Of a stretch of DNA of 64,000 bases, positions 1 through 12,017 are shown piece after piece. The notes below the pieces were generated by a model. The model saw nothing but the letters and a program-made list of their open reading frames with translations, had not been told where the DNA came from and did no database searches. Source of the stretch: Strobilurus pachycystidiatus (taxonomy: Eukaryota; Basidiomycota; Agaricomycetes; Agaricales; Physalacriaceae); assembly GCA_019915135.1 (NCBI GenBank), contig JAHLMK010000004.1, positions 1,364,001 through 1,428,000 of the forward strand, written 5' to 3'. The position numbers and the translations under genes were made by a program. The first letter of the stretch is position 1, and each line of letters begins with the position of its first letter.

Positions 1-1921
1 GCCTCCTCTGCGGTTACACCGCCGCCAGGGGCACACAGAGTCGCGCTTCTCCATACAATTCCCTCCAGACCTTTTACGGCAAATATGTTCCCCGCAGAAA
101 CGGACTCGACAGCGACCAGTTCACGTCCCATCATCACGTACAGACCTTCAACCGTCGACACCTTCAGGAACCTGGCATTCTGAGAATGCGTAGCTGGAAG
201 AGAAGTGTTGTACTTCGGAAGCGCACAGTATATCTTTGAGCCCACTGTTATCGTTCCTGAATACAGACGCGCGAATCCTAAAACGACCTCCGTGTCGTCT
301 GGTGGGACGTCAGGTTTCGGGTCTTCTGTCTGAGGTTCCGGTATGTCAACCCTTCCCGGAGTGGCATCCCCATCCTCGACAGCGGTTACAGCTTGGGCCT
401 TTGCCTCTCGGGCTGCTCGAGCTCGACTACGCATCTCCTCGGCAGATAGAGTCTTCTTCTTGTTCTCGGGAAGATCCTGGGGAGCCACAGCAAACATTTT
501 GCTGACGTAGGCACAAATATACGCGTCCGGTTTTGAATCAGCATGAAAAAGATCCTCTTCAAGCTTATTCTTGGGCTGTACCGTGTCGTCGTCGTAAAGG
601 TCTGGGTACAACATCTTGGGAATCCTCGTCGCTTGAGCAACCGGGGGTGCTGGTACGACGTCTATGACTGCCTGGATAACGCAGGTAGATAGAGAGAGCC
701 ACTGGGAGAAAATCAGAGATAACAGATGACGCGTGTCTTTAGATTTGAGCTCGCGTGGTGGGATTTTGAGATTCAAGGCGGTAGTGATTTTGACCACCTT
801 TTCCGGGTTTCTGCATGTTCAAGGTAAGTCTCAAAAACTCTCAAGCAGCAGAACGGAACGCACGGATTGGTTACTACAGCGTCATATACTGCCCATATGT
901 TATCGAGAACGAATTGGACGAAAAGAGGTTTCAATGCACGACCGCGAAGATGCCTGTAGCTGATGACCTTCTTCGTCTTCGGATCCAGATAGAAGTCACC
1001 CCACAAGACGCGACGGAGATTGGCTTCCTTCATACCCAGCTTGACCGCGTACAGTTGCGCAAACTTCCCAACTCGGAATCCCCATCCATCGATTGCCGAA
1101 GCAAAAACGACGTTTCCTTTTTCAGGCGCAAAGTAGATGTCCTCGTCGTCCTTTTCTTGAAATTCCTCTTCCGCATTTACAGAGGCGTCTGCCTCCTCCG
1201 CCTGAGCCTCCTTCTTTTCTGCAAGTCGGCGATCTCTTTCCTCCCTCCATCTCCAATCATCTTCCATTCTTTCTGCAGCGAAGAAGCTCCCCATAACGGC
1301 GTTGACTTGCTCTATGAGACGCGCTAAATGATTGTACGCTTCGATTGGAGACAGCTGGAGCTCCGTTATGAGTCGATCAAACTTGTTGATGACGAGAATT
1401 GGTGTCAATCTGTCGGTCCGAGCTTGTCTGAGAACAGATATAGTCTGGATGTGCATGAGCGAACGGGAACGGCCATCCCAGGTTAAGAAGGTTGACTCGC
1501 CTGTGTGCAGACGCCTTCCACGACATCAACCAAGACAAGAGCTCCGTCACAGAGTCGCGACGCGGTTGATACTTCTCCTGAGAAGTCGACGTGCCCCGGG
1601 GTATCGACCATGTTCACCAGGTAATTTATCGGAAATCTTTCTGGCCATCTCTGTCACGATATTCGAGAGGCGACGAAAAGGAGAGAACCGACCTTCATTT
1701 TCTCCTTTGCCCATGACCTGGAATTTGAGGGAAACTGCACTGCTCTCCATAGTGATTCCTCGCTCTTGTTCATCCTCCCGACTATCGAGATATCTCATCT
1801 TTCCAGCCATTCTTGACGAGATGATGTTGTTGGCGGCGAGCAAAGAGTCCATAAGAGTTGTTTTTCCATGATCCACATGCCCGAGTGTCGTGATGATGCG
1901 TACGTTCTTTGCGTCAGCCAT
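1..1921 (-). CDS. EFL1: EFL1/Ria1, elongation factor-like ribosome-assembly GTPase (5' part; runs off the left edge)
   Basis: EFL1 is a cytoplasmic EF-2-like GTPase that works with SBDS/Sdo1 to release eIF6/Tif6 from late pre-60S particles. The N-terminus has the G1 motif [15 protein letters not shown], the switch region [17 protein letters not shown]3 in [13 protein letters not shown] and G4 in INKFDRL. A charged insert rich in E, A and D follows the G domain, as expected for EFL1 rather than EF-2. Exon 1 is 1693-1921; intron 1 (1641-1692) joins ENE to [12 protein letters not shown]. Intron 2 (1445-1500) appears to use a GC donor after VEGVCTQ. A further intron near 815-860 joins VVTNP to [12 protein letters not shown]. 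The rest reads to the window edge with EF2-like domain II features ([20 protein letters not shown]). The start is the only ATG that gives the GTPase N-terminus. The 3' end is missing from the window. Confidence 0.93.
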
Positions 1922-2770
1922 GGTGCTGAGAATGTAGAAGCTGGTGAGAAGAGAGATGAGTCGGCGCTGGTCGGCACTTCGGACCGCATTCCTCGCGGCA
2001 CCGGAGTTTCAAAGGTTATTCTTGCTTCCACCCACTAAGTATGGCAGATGGTCACCTGCGTCCACTGCTAATTACAAGTCTTAAGTGCTTGCGCTCAAGA
2101 ATAATCACTTCCATCGGATGCGGCTATATTTGCCTGCAGCTGGCCTATTACTAGCGAGACAACTCCCGCAAAATTCCGACAACTGTAGAGGTGAAACGGG
2201 TCACATGTACAGATACAACGCCACCACTGCAATCGCGATTCCACAGAGAGTCAGGCGACAAACACCGCCATTACTATTGCCCGCCGTATGTAACAATGAC
2301 TCGGATTTTCTATCCTGCTTATTCGCTCTAGGGTGGTGTTTCTAGACTGAATTGTTTATTGGGATTTCATGACTACACATCGCTCCCGCTCCTTCTTGGC
2401 GCGAGAAGCTTGATAACATATCCCCGAGGCGATGACCAAAGTCCCTGGTATATTGGCGTACCGGCGTGCATACGGGCAGTCTTAGCGGGCAGTGTCGTCA
2501 ATTCTGGTCTATCTTTCATGCTGTTCGCCGAATATGCCCGAGTGCTACAATCGGAATATCACCAACTACGCACCTTGGCTCAACTCGTCGACTCGGACTC
2601 GAGCAAGATTGACGCGGTCTTTCCGATCTACTTACTCTCACCGTCCCTTATTCCGACAAGGACGCGGTTCTCATGCACTTTCATGGGGCTCATCTGGGGT
2701 TCATCTTTAGTCCACGAACTCAAAGTTATAAAAGGATGTGAACCAAGTGAACTCATCGCCCTCAGAAACA
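1922..2770. other. Intergenic region between divergent EFL1 and oxalate decarboxylase
   Basis: No reading frame here has family resemblance or a plausible exon structure. The long open frame from 2359 across the start of the next gene is out of frame with that gene. The region should hold the promoters of both flanking genes. Confidence 0.6.
2727..2734 (+). promoter_or_regulatory. TATA box of the oxalate decarboxylase gene
   Basis: TATAAAAG lies 37 nt before the start codon at 2771, a normal spacing for a strongly expressed fungal gene with a short leader. This is motif reading only. Confidence 0.6.
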
Positions 2771-4927
2771 ATGGTTCTCTCTTTCAGCCTTCTCCTCTTC
2801 AGCTTCTCGCTCCTCCAAGCCGGCGCCGTTCCAACGCCAGCTAGCTCCAGCAGTGCCTCAACCGCAACTGTTGGATTTGCCACCACCGCTGCCAACGATG
2901 CTCTATGGGGACCTAATAGTGTTCCTTCGCAAGTGGCCCCAATCCGCGGACCCCTTGGCGCGTCAGTTATGGGACCAGACAACATCCCGCTCGACTTGGA
3001 GAATGCGGATACGTTGGCTCCTCCTACGACTGACAACGGATACGTGTACGAAGACCAAAACTTACACTTCCTGCGCCTCATTAACTCCTGCACAGAGGGA
3101 ATGCAAAGTGGTCATTTGGTTCCAGCAAGAACCGACTTCAGACTGGCGGCTGGGCAAGGCAGCAAAATGGTACGCAGCACCAATGAGTTCGGAGGATCTA
3201 TACTTACCGGTTGTCTCTTAGTTGGTGTCATGCCGCTCGCCGAAAGTATGTGCCCCTTTAGACGCGCGAGCTGAGATGAACCGTATAATCTAGATCTCTC
3301 CGGCGTGAACATGCGCTTAGAAGCTGGTGCGATCAGGTACTTGTGCGATGTTTCTTTTGGGCGACAAAGGCTAACGTTGCAATGTCAGGGAATTGCACTG
3401 GCATACCAATGCCGAAGTTAGTGATTGGATCTCCGAGATGGGTTCTTGAATACTGATCATGTCCTTTCTTCGTCGCTCATGCAGTGGGCTTATGTTCTGA
3501 AGGTAAGACATGTGCATCAGCTTCGCAATCGGACCCGATCTAACGCGCCTGTGTAGGGAACCACTCAGGTGACCGCAGTTGATGCAGAAGGACGGAATTT
3601 TGTGGGCACGGTGGTAAGCTAAGTCATTATTGCACCACGCTCAGAATTAACGAACCGTCATCATTGTTCAGAAAGCTGGAGACCTTTGGTTTTTCCCTGC
3701 GGGCATCCCACACTCGCTTCAGGCAACTGCTGATGATCCCGAGGGCTCAGAATTTCTTCTGGTGCGAAAGATCTTCTTGGGAATCTACGCCGGAGATTGA
3801 CGCGGATCCAGGTCTTTGACATTGGCGACTTCAACGAAGATGGAACATTCTTGGTGAGAAGCAGATCGTATTGACGGGCACAACCAAAGCTTACCCGCTC
3901 AAAGCTGACAGACTGGCTCGCACATGTCCCGGCGGAAGGTACGCTCTCCTTACAGGACAACATCTGTGCATCTGCCCATTCACGTTGAACAGTGATCCGG
4001 AAGAACTTTGGCGCTGCAAACCCTGAGGCATTCGCACACATCCCGGATCAAGAGCTGTACATCTTCCCCAGCGGTATGTCTTTGCTGCCAGGAACACGCG
4101 AATCGCTATTGAACTTCCCCCAGAGGCGCCTCCGGACGATGCTCAGCCGCCAACTAGTCCTTACGGAACGGTACCCCAGCCATACGTATACGCTCTATCT
4201 GAAGTTCAGCCCACACAACTTCCTGGAGGAACCGTCAAGGTAGCCGATTCTTCCGTGTTCAACATTACGACCATCTCTGCTGCAGAGGTTACTGTCGAGG
4301 CCGGCGCCATGAGGTAGGGTCCTTGCTTGTCTGTGCTGTATCGAACGTCGCTGACTCAAAATTCATTCAGAGAGCTCCATTGGTACGCAGCTTGTTGCAT
4401 ACTCGCCGATTTTTGGGCTGACTTTCATCGCGTTGTGTTTAGGCACCCCACCATGGACGAGTGGGGTTTCTTCTTGTGAGTTCCTTGTCGACGCAAATGG
4501 GAACATACCGTCTAATCCTGGATATAGGGAGGGAGAGGCTAGGGTGACCATATTCGCGGCAAACGGTGTTGCAAGTACTTTCAACTATCAGGGTGGCGAT
4601 ATCGGTGACTACCCTGTCAACTCGACTTGTGCGTCGTGATCTGATCGTTCTGAGCAGCCTATGTTCCGGCAGCCATGGGTCACTATGTCGAGAACATCGG
4701 GAACAGCACACTGCGTTACCTCGAAATCTTTAACTCGGATCGCTACCAAGACATCAGCCTGAACCAGGTTTGTGTTCAACCCTTGTCGATTCGCCGGTAT
4801 ACTCATCAGATTGCAGTGGCTCGCACTGACGCCTCCTGCACTCGTCAAGGCACACTTGAACCTTGATGACGAGACTATCTCTCACCTTTCCAAAGTCAAG
4901 CAAACCGTTGTTGCACCTCAGAACTAA
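2771..4927 (+). CDS. Secreted bicupin oxalate decarboxylase
   Basis: The enzyme converts oxalate to formate and CO2 with Mn; in wood- and litter-decay fungi it controls extracellular oxalate. The product starts with a signal peptide (about 20 residues, MVLSFSLLLFSFSLLQAGAV) and has two cupin domains. Cupin 1 carries the HxH...E set in GAIRELHWHTNAEWAYVLKG and the distal His in FPAGIPHSLQ. Cupin 2 repeats it in MRELHWHPTMDEWGFF and PAAMGHYVEN. The C-terminus reads LNLDDETISHLSKVKQ, typical of fungal oxalate decarboxylases. The gene is intron-rich; introns open near 3045, 3166 and 3247, and more follow in both cupins. After splicing AKWSFGSSKNRLQTGGWARQ is recovered. All metal ligands are present, so the enzyme looks active. 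Convergent with the WD40 gene, whose stop lies 134 nt away. Confidence 0.93.
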
Positions 4928-5060
4928 ATTGGATCGCACATGCACGGATAGATGTCAGAATCGATAAAGCGTGTTAGAATGTAATACAACAAGATAGCAA
5001 TGAACTTAGACGCTACACGATACATAATACATGTCTTACAAAGATGGTGTGAAGAAAAGA

Positions 5061-8040
5061 TCAATAATATGCATCCTCGGAGATCTTGTAGAAATAGGGC
5101 AGCTTGTCGAAGAACGAGAGCTTTCCATCCGAGCCTCCGCTGTAAGCACATGTGTCAGTTACATCACCATGATCTTGGTAGAGAGAACATACACAATGAG
5201 GTTGTGCTCCTGCTTGGTCCAGTCACCGATACTGAACCTCGCCACGTCACTCTCAATCTCCGCAATCGGCAAACCATTGTCGCGGTCATCCTCTGGAAAC
5301 ACGGAATCCCATAATCGAACAAAACCTGCATCGCTCTATCAGAGAGGGAAGAACAAGCAGCAAAGCAACTCAAACGTACCATCTTCTCCACCGGTCACCA
5401 GCCCCCGCCTGTCAGCGTGATTGAGCGACACCCATTCTGCCTGAACTATCCCATACGCATTGTCCGTACCACCAAACACCTTTGATGGCCCACGGTGCGT
5501 GAACGTTTGCCACACCTTGTTTAGACGACGCGAGTCGTATACGTGTACGCTGTTGTCACTCCTTGCAATGGCCATGAGATAAGGTGTGAATGGACTGTAG
5601 ACGACTGCGTTGACTTGAGGCTCCTTGTAATGGGCGTCGAATGGGACGAGTTCGGCCGTCATGATGGATTTACGGTTTTTGTTTGCAATGTCGTATATGC
5701 GCAGGGTTCGTTCCGTCGAGTTAGATGCTGTGATTAGTGCGAGGTTACGTCCTGGACCCAAGTCAGCTATGAGTGCAATCCACAAAGGATTACCACTCAC
5801 CGTCAGGACTCACGGCCATCTCGTCTCCAGACCCTGTAGCGTCGAATTCGACAGATTGAGTTATCGTTCCACTGGTCGGAGTAAACATCCTGTGTTTTCC
5901 AGAGCCGCCAACACCATTTCCAACACTTTCGGTGGAGGCAAAAAGCTGGTCGGAAGTTGGACCGCGACCCCAGCACAAAGATCCGACGACATGCTGAGAC
6001 GACTTCGTTTTAGCAAACCTCAAATCCTCCTCATCCGAGTCAAGATCGTCGGCAAATAAGTCGTAATAGAGAACAATTTGCCTGATTTGGTATGATAAGT
6101 GGAGATCCATGCAATGAGGGAGGGCATCACAAACCTTCCACCTACGGCAAGAATAGATCTGTGATGTGACGATGGATTGAAGACAAGTTCGTGGGGCACG
6201 CCATGCTTAAACTTGCGGGCAGTGGTTGGACAATTATACCCTAGAACAGGCGCATCGGATTGCATTGGCGTGAACCTGATCATCTTGTCGGTGGAAGACG
6301 AAGCGATTATGTCACTAGTCAGAACAGAGGTATCAACTCTCCGACTCGTCGACTCCAGCTAACGGAATAAGACCCATACCTTCGCGGATCATATGCAAGG
6401 CTGTTGACAGTGTAGAGCTTTTCATACTTATACTCCGTCCAAGCATAATCACTCGGTCCTATCTTCCTCTCGTCGATCTCTTGAGCATCCACTTCAACAA
6501 ATGTTGAATACTGGGTGCTGTCGTCTGTAATGATTGAGAAGATGTTTTTGGCACGTCCAAGATAATTTACCTTTGCGCAGCTTCCTCTTGAATGATGTTC
6601 GAATTGATTTATGCTCAGACACAGCAGCCTGCTTGAGAGTCCTGTCAATTGATGACTGCGTATCTTGGACTTGGTAGACGCAGAGCGAGCCTGAGGTGAT
6701 GTAGAAATGTTCGAGCTCTGTTGGAGGAATTGGGTCAGGTCTTCAGCCCCAGGCAAAGCCAAACTCACGATCATCTTCATCCGGGCCACCTTTGATGACG
6801 GACGTGGCTACAGCGACTGCCCCATTGCACTGGATGATCCTGTTAACAGCTAGAGACGCGTCAGAATAGAGACGACGAGGGATCAAATGTAGAACTACCT
6901 CCAGCCGTTTGATATGATCGGGTAGGGGCTGGTAATTTAGAAGCAGGCAAGTATCGACTGCGTCTGGTCTGGGGCTCGAGGTGCGTCGGTCGCGATCGTC
7001 GACTATTTGGTCGTATATACTAAGTAACGTCAGAGTAGTCAAAGTGCAAGAGTGATAAATCTACGCTGCCATGAGGCTTTGCAGCCAGGAAGACACTGTC
7101 GTCGGAGGTGGTGATGGTATGAACGACTTCATACGTCGGCTCGATCTTCGGGACGTCGCGCTCGTACTTCACAGGGTCTTCAGGAATCGGCTCGTCTTCA
7201 TTTCGGTTGGGTTCAATCAATATGACCTATGACAATGAGCACAGTTGGCAACATATGACTGACGGTACGCACAGACAGTTCGGGTAACATGGCCTGATAG
7301 CCCTCCTCCTCATATGCTGTGTCTTCCTCCTTTATCTTGGCCTTCCGCTCTGCGTCCCGTCGCTTGTCTGCTTCCTGTCGCATTTCTGCTTGACGCCTCT
7401 CCTCGGCTGCAACCTTTGGATCTTGTATTTCGATGGGGATGTCATCGTCCGAGTCGAGAATCGTGATGAAGTCCTCATCCTTGCAAGGAGTGGATGCTTT
7501 GATAGGGTGTTTGGAGGATGATGCGATGGAGGAAGCTGGTCCTGAGGAGTTGCGTATTTTGGGCTTCTTCGACGACGAGGCTTGGCCAATAGACGCGTCT
7601 CGACGTCGCTACTTTCCGTTAGTCGTCGGATTTCTGGTTCACGCGCTGTATTCACCTTGAAAGCCTGAGATGAGTTTGCAACTCGTTGTTGGAGGCCAAT
7701 GTCAATTTGAGACGGTGCGTGCCTAGGCTTGGACATACTGTCGAGGATGAATGTTGGAGGTAACGTCAAGGAATTCCGGAAATAGCTACCTTTTCCCTCC
7801 GCGGTACTTCGTTCCGACATATACGACGTCTGAAGGCCTCGTTTTGATATACTCGACCTCGTTTGATGGTACAGACCGTATGTACTCAACTTCGGCTGTT
7901 GTCTTGAGGTACTCGATCTCGTCGTCGTTGCCGGACCCACTCATTGAAGCTGGTCGGCGTGGTGAAGGGAAGACATGCAGCCGATCGTGATCGTTGCTTG
8001 TCGGAGCCTTGTCCTCACTCTGCGTGTCAGTGGCAAACAT
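5061..8040 (-). CDS. WD40-repeat protein with disordered, SIM-like N-terminus
   Basis: The C-terminal two thirds is a beta-propeller: WD-type blades are seen in DIIASSSTDKMIRF, the segment ending SILAVGGR, GSGDEMAVSPDGEW, LMAIARSDNSVHVYDSRRL and GLVTGGEDG, and the last strand ends SFFDKLPYFYKISEDAYY at the stop (5061-5063). The N-terminus is Ser-rich and acidic. It has four short repeats (IEYLKT, VEYIRS, VEYIKT, VVYVGT), a further FITILDSDDD motif and a charged coiled-coil stretch. Two early introns join YRGGK to SMSKPRHAPSQ and SSQAFK to RRRDASIGQASSS. I chose the ATG at 8038-8040 because it opens the disordered N-terminus directly; an in-frame ATG at 8083-8085 is the alternative. I cannot place it in a named WD40 subfamily. 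A scaffold or ubiquitin-ligase receptor role would be inference. Confidence 0.8.
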
Positions 8041-8164
8041 TGATGTAGAATGCACATTGCACACTTCATGCCATCGGAGATTCATATATTGTACATTGAC
8101 TACAGTCGAATACTTTACACCCAGAACTCTGCATAAGTAATCAATTAAATACAGAAATTTCTTA

Positions 8165-10904
8165 CTATGGCGAAGTTACTGTTCCGCTCACTTTTCCCGT
8201 CCCGAAGTTCGAACCCTTGAAAGGATTACCTTCCCTCCCCTCTGGCCCAAACATCTGTCCCAGGTCCATCCCGCCTTCCCCCACATTGAACAGAGCCATT
8301 ACCTCAGGCGACATGTACATATCGCCCAGGTCCATTGGCACCCCAGCCGAACCAATACCGGCTCCCTCGCTTGTCAACTCGAAGTTCGCACCATCGAACT
8401 CGAACTTGGTCGGAAACTCTGATGGTAAGAACGTTGTAGCTTCCGGCGTGCCACTCGACTCGGTGGATGATCTCGCCACGGATGGCGTCTTTTTGCGCAC
8501 AGGGCGAATCCAAGGCGGGCGCTTGTGATCACTCTCCGGGGACTGGCTTGGTTCCAGTGGGATTTGCGTCACTGCGAAGATGTCAGCAGCTATTCGGGCA
8601 GGAAAAGATATGGCAAAAGAGACTCACGACGGCAGAACTCCTCCATGAGATCTCCACTTCTCAACCCACAAATATATCGTCCACTGAATCTTCTCAAGAG
8701 CCCAATGCATGTCCTCAGTGCATCAAGGCCGCTCGGTATCAAGTGTTGTAGCAGTTCCGACTTGCAGTTCAATAACACGGCGACTAATGTTCGACCAGCT
8801 TGAGTGAGCTGGTGGATAACATGTACGCCGTCTGAATCCCTCATCAATAAGACTTCACGGAAGAATGAGAGATAGACTTACAGTATGTCATAAGCCCCTT
8901 CCTTGCAATGTGCATGTGAGCTCTCGCAATCTCCAGCGCAGACGCATGTGCGGCAATCATTGCCTCTCGCTCGCTCTCAGTAGGCTCATCGTCAACACCC
9001 AGCGCCGCACGCTCCGCGACCGTCTCCGAAAACCTATGTCGATAGATCAGGAGCCTGACGAAGTGCTCTGCACAGAACAGCCGTTCTGCCTGTGTCAGCC
9101 GCACTGCATCGTCGCTCCCTAGAGTTTCAGGTGTTTGCGCCCACAGTGCAGGAGTGTTCAGATGAATCTCATCGAGGAGTGCTTCCTCCTCGCGGAGTTC
9201 CTTGCCACCGGCCGCACGTCCTGAGAGAAGTGCGGTTGCTTTCTGCATGAATGGCGATGCCCCGGTCCGGTGTGGGGGAACGGAGAGGACACTCTCGAGT
9301 ACGATAAAGAGCCGGATGCTATGGACGAATGCACCCATTCTACATTCGGTGCCTACCGGGGGCACACCAACGCCGTCGAGGGTGATGTACTCATCATCAA
9401 CAGGTGCTGGCTCAGCGACGTCGCAGTCCCTTAAGCGAATCATTGGGGGTCGACCAAAGTGTGCCGACAGTTGCTTATCCCAAATGTAGACACACCAGAA
9501 AGTGCGTTTTCGCACCTCGTCCTCGATGGGATTGAATAGATCATAAGTATCCGCTGAACGATGCAGACCTGCGTCCACCGAGACTGTAATAGCCTCAGAG
9601 AGCAAGGCTGCGCCTTTGCTGAGACGTCCTAGACCAACAGCGTACACTCCAGCGATGAGATTGGCCTGGATTGTGTATAATGTAGGTCGATCCGCGGTAG
9701 GTAACGTCCGAAGCTTGCCCAGGAGGTCAAACCAGTGGGTTCCAGCGGAGATACTGTCGTTCGGGTCCGCACGTACCCGTGGGTCATCCATATGCCGCGA
9801 AGCGAGACAGCAGATGGCGACAATGAGTGTCGCAAAGCCAGGTTCACCCCACTTCTGCGGGTTTCCGTAATCAGCAAGGAATGTGGGAATGTGGAGGATG
9901 GGAAGGATGTAATAGGATGTCGAAAGATAGCACTGGACAAGACTGTGGGCCGTTGTGTTAGTAGAGCAAAACTGCCAGCGGTGATACATACCTGTCGAGG
10001 AGCTCAGGTGCGATTGTTGCTGTGATCATTGACCATATTGTCTGGGGCTTGACACTCGTCCTACGTGGTGTACGATTCGGGAACCACTGCGGTTCGGCAG
10101 TCTTGCTAGACTCGGATCTTGGTGGCGAAGGCTCGTTCATCGCCTGTGCCTCCGGGACCGTGTGGCGTTCAACTAAGAGATCCAGAAACGGTAGACCTGA
10201 GGTCTCGCCCTGCCAGCGTGTATACCCCTCATCGTCGAAATAGAGATATGACGCATTCAGGGACATGCGGCTGGTCTCTTCGGTGAGCATCTCCATGGCG
10301 GGCGGGCTACTAGAGAATGAACTGGCCGGCGCCGCGGCAGTGAAATGGGTGGATGGATTTATGATAGGGAAAGGGTGCATGGACGGCGCTGGTATGGCAG
10401 AGGGGAATGCCGGGAATAAGAGAGTCGGGCTCGTGTGCTCGGGTGGTGGGATTGGATTGGTGGAGGCATTGTTACCTGCGGCAAAGACAGCCGGTGGAAT
10501 GGCCTGGATGAGTGTTTCCAGATGGTGCATACGGTCCTCGAGCGTTGCAGTGCGTCTGTCATCGTTAGTGTGCCGTCCAATGACATAGTCGGTGCGCCTA
10601 CTTGGATTTATGTGGATGCGAGCGTTTGCCCGGCTCCTCGAAGGTACAGGCCGAGTTGGCTGTGATGCACGCCTGACAAGGATGGCCTTCGTCGCATTTT
10701 ATCCTCCGTCGACTGGGGTAATAAGCAATAAGTCTTACAGAAGGACTACCCCACATACCGACAACGATCGCAAGCCCTAGGCTTACTTGTAAGAGTGTAT
10801 TCAGATGGAGAGTGCATTGCTCACCTGCTAAGCTTGAATCTGCGCTCCCTCAGAACCGACGCCGTCTGCGAATCGGGCGGAACGTCTGTAGCGACTGGAG
10901 GCAT
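8165..10904 (-). CDS. Zn(2)Cys(6) fungal transcription factor with Fungal_trans domain
   Basis: The product is a nuclear zinc-cluster regulator. After a short N-terminus ([18 protein letters not shown]...) the binuclear cluster reads ACDRCR, then [18 protein letters not shown], then [11 protein letters not shown]. Splicing brings together all six cysteines. A short linker [18 protein letters not shown] may form a dimerisation coil. A Pro/Ser-rich region follows, then the middle homology domain (about 350 residues) with [20 protein letters not shown] and [20 protein letters not shown], typical of Fungal_trans. The C-terminal 130 residues are acidic and Met/Gly-rich and could activate transcription. 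One intron splits the linker just after HPHKS. The target genes cannot be told from sequence. It is divergent from the GPI-anchored protein gene, about 1.1 kb away. Confidence 0.9.
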
Positions 10905-12017
10905 TGTCGTGGAGCAGAAGCAACGCTCGACACGCCTACCCCGCAAAAAGTTTGAGAACGATTGATCACTTGACAGTGACACCTGTGTCGCAAATCGAGT
11001 CGAGACTCGGAGAAGGATTGAGCAAAAGTAATCTATTACAGATGGAATGCAGGGCAAGTGACTCGGTCGATGACGGTCTCGCTCGTTTTGTATCAGATTC
11101 ACATTCAAATTGCTGTTCCGGCATGTCCCGACATCACCTGAACGACGCCACCAAAGGCTCTGGACATTGGACATACACAAACCTATACCGATTCCCCGCA
11201 TCTCACCGCATCCAAGCAAGACCACCCAAGACAGCCAAGGTCCCATTAGATCCTTTTCGGATCGACGAAACACTAGCGGCTACTTACGTCTTTGACGGTC
11301 CTTAACACCACCAACGCACCCCCGTCACCTTCCGAGCCTTTGAAAGCTTGAGACCAATATCTAATAGCGACGCGCACCAAACCTTCTCGAAACGACCTCC
11401 CTGTGCCTCAAACGCAACTGCGCCGAACGCCATCATGATTCGATAAACATACCATGCCTTCTCATACGTCGTACCTTCGATGAGCGATGGCTCTGGGACT
11501 TGTACGACCCCGCCCTCGAGCTCGTCATGCAGCCCATGCTTCACAAGACACTACAACGTCAATTTCTGCCGGGACGAAATTGGACACAGGAATCTGGATA
11601 CTGTAGCTGCGTATAACCTTTACCGTGTAGTGATGCACGCAGGGATCCCAACAAAACAAACTGTCCACTTGTACTTCAACGAATCTGGAGGATCCGAATG
11701 ATACGAGTACCCTTCCTCCAACATATATTCCTTTCCAGTTGTTCATGTACACATATGTACAGTCATATGTGTACAAACTTCTTGTTCGAAAAGTATGCGT
11801 CGCGATTCACAGAGACATGGCGTTCACCGGTTCATTGCGGCTTCTAGTCAAATGCACCTTGCGTGGCTTTATTGCCAGTTACTGTAGTACATAGTCCTTC
11901 GCGCTGTGTGCGCAAAAGCACCGAGGAGAATTTCTAATTTTGGCGCGCCGATCAGACCGTCTTGCCCGCGTATGTCATTTGCTATGCAAACCACACTCTT
12001 CTCCATCCACCATTGCC
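10905..12017. other. 1.1-kb intergenic region, mostly without a recognisable gene
   Basis: Apart from one small minus-strand open frame at 11302-11544 (listed separately) I see no supported gene. The region separates the transcription factor from the GPI-anchored protein and should carry both promoters. Confidence 0.5.
11302..11544 (-). CDS. Orphan 80-residue open frame, possible gene fragment
   Basis: The frame codes for a peptide with protein-like composition (PSLIEGTTYEKAWYVYRIMM, then FGAVAFEAQGGRFEKVWCA) and an ordinary C-terminus. It has aromatic and charged residues in a pattern unlike the neighbouring shadow frames. I find no convincing flanking exons: the frames upstream toward 11776 and downstream toward 10905 look non-coding. 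It could be the last exon of a degraded gene, a small gene, or chance. No family recognised. Confidence 0.25.
   Translation of the reverse strand: MKHGLHDELEGGVVQVPEPSLIEGTTYEKAWYVYRIMMAFGAVAFEAQGGRFEKVWCASLLDIGLKLSKARKVTGVRWWC

Noticed and set aside
2359..2844. 161-codon plus-strand frame upstream of oxalate decarboxylase
   Set aside because: It runs through the promoter and overlaps the signal-peptide exon in the wrong frame. No family resemblance.
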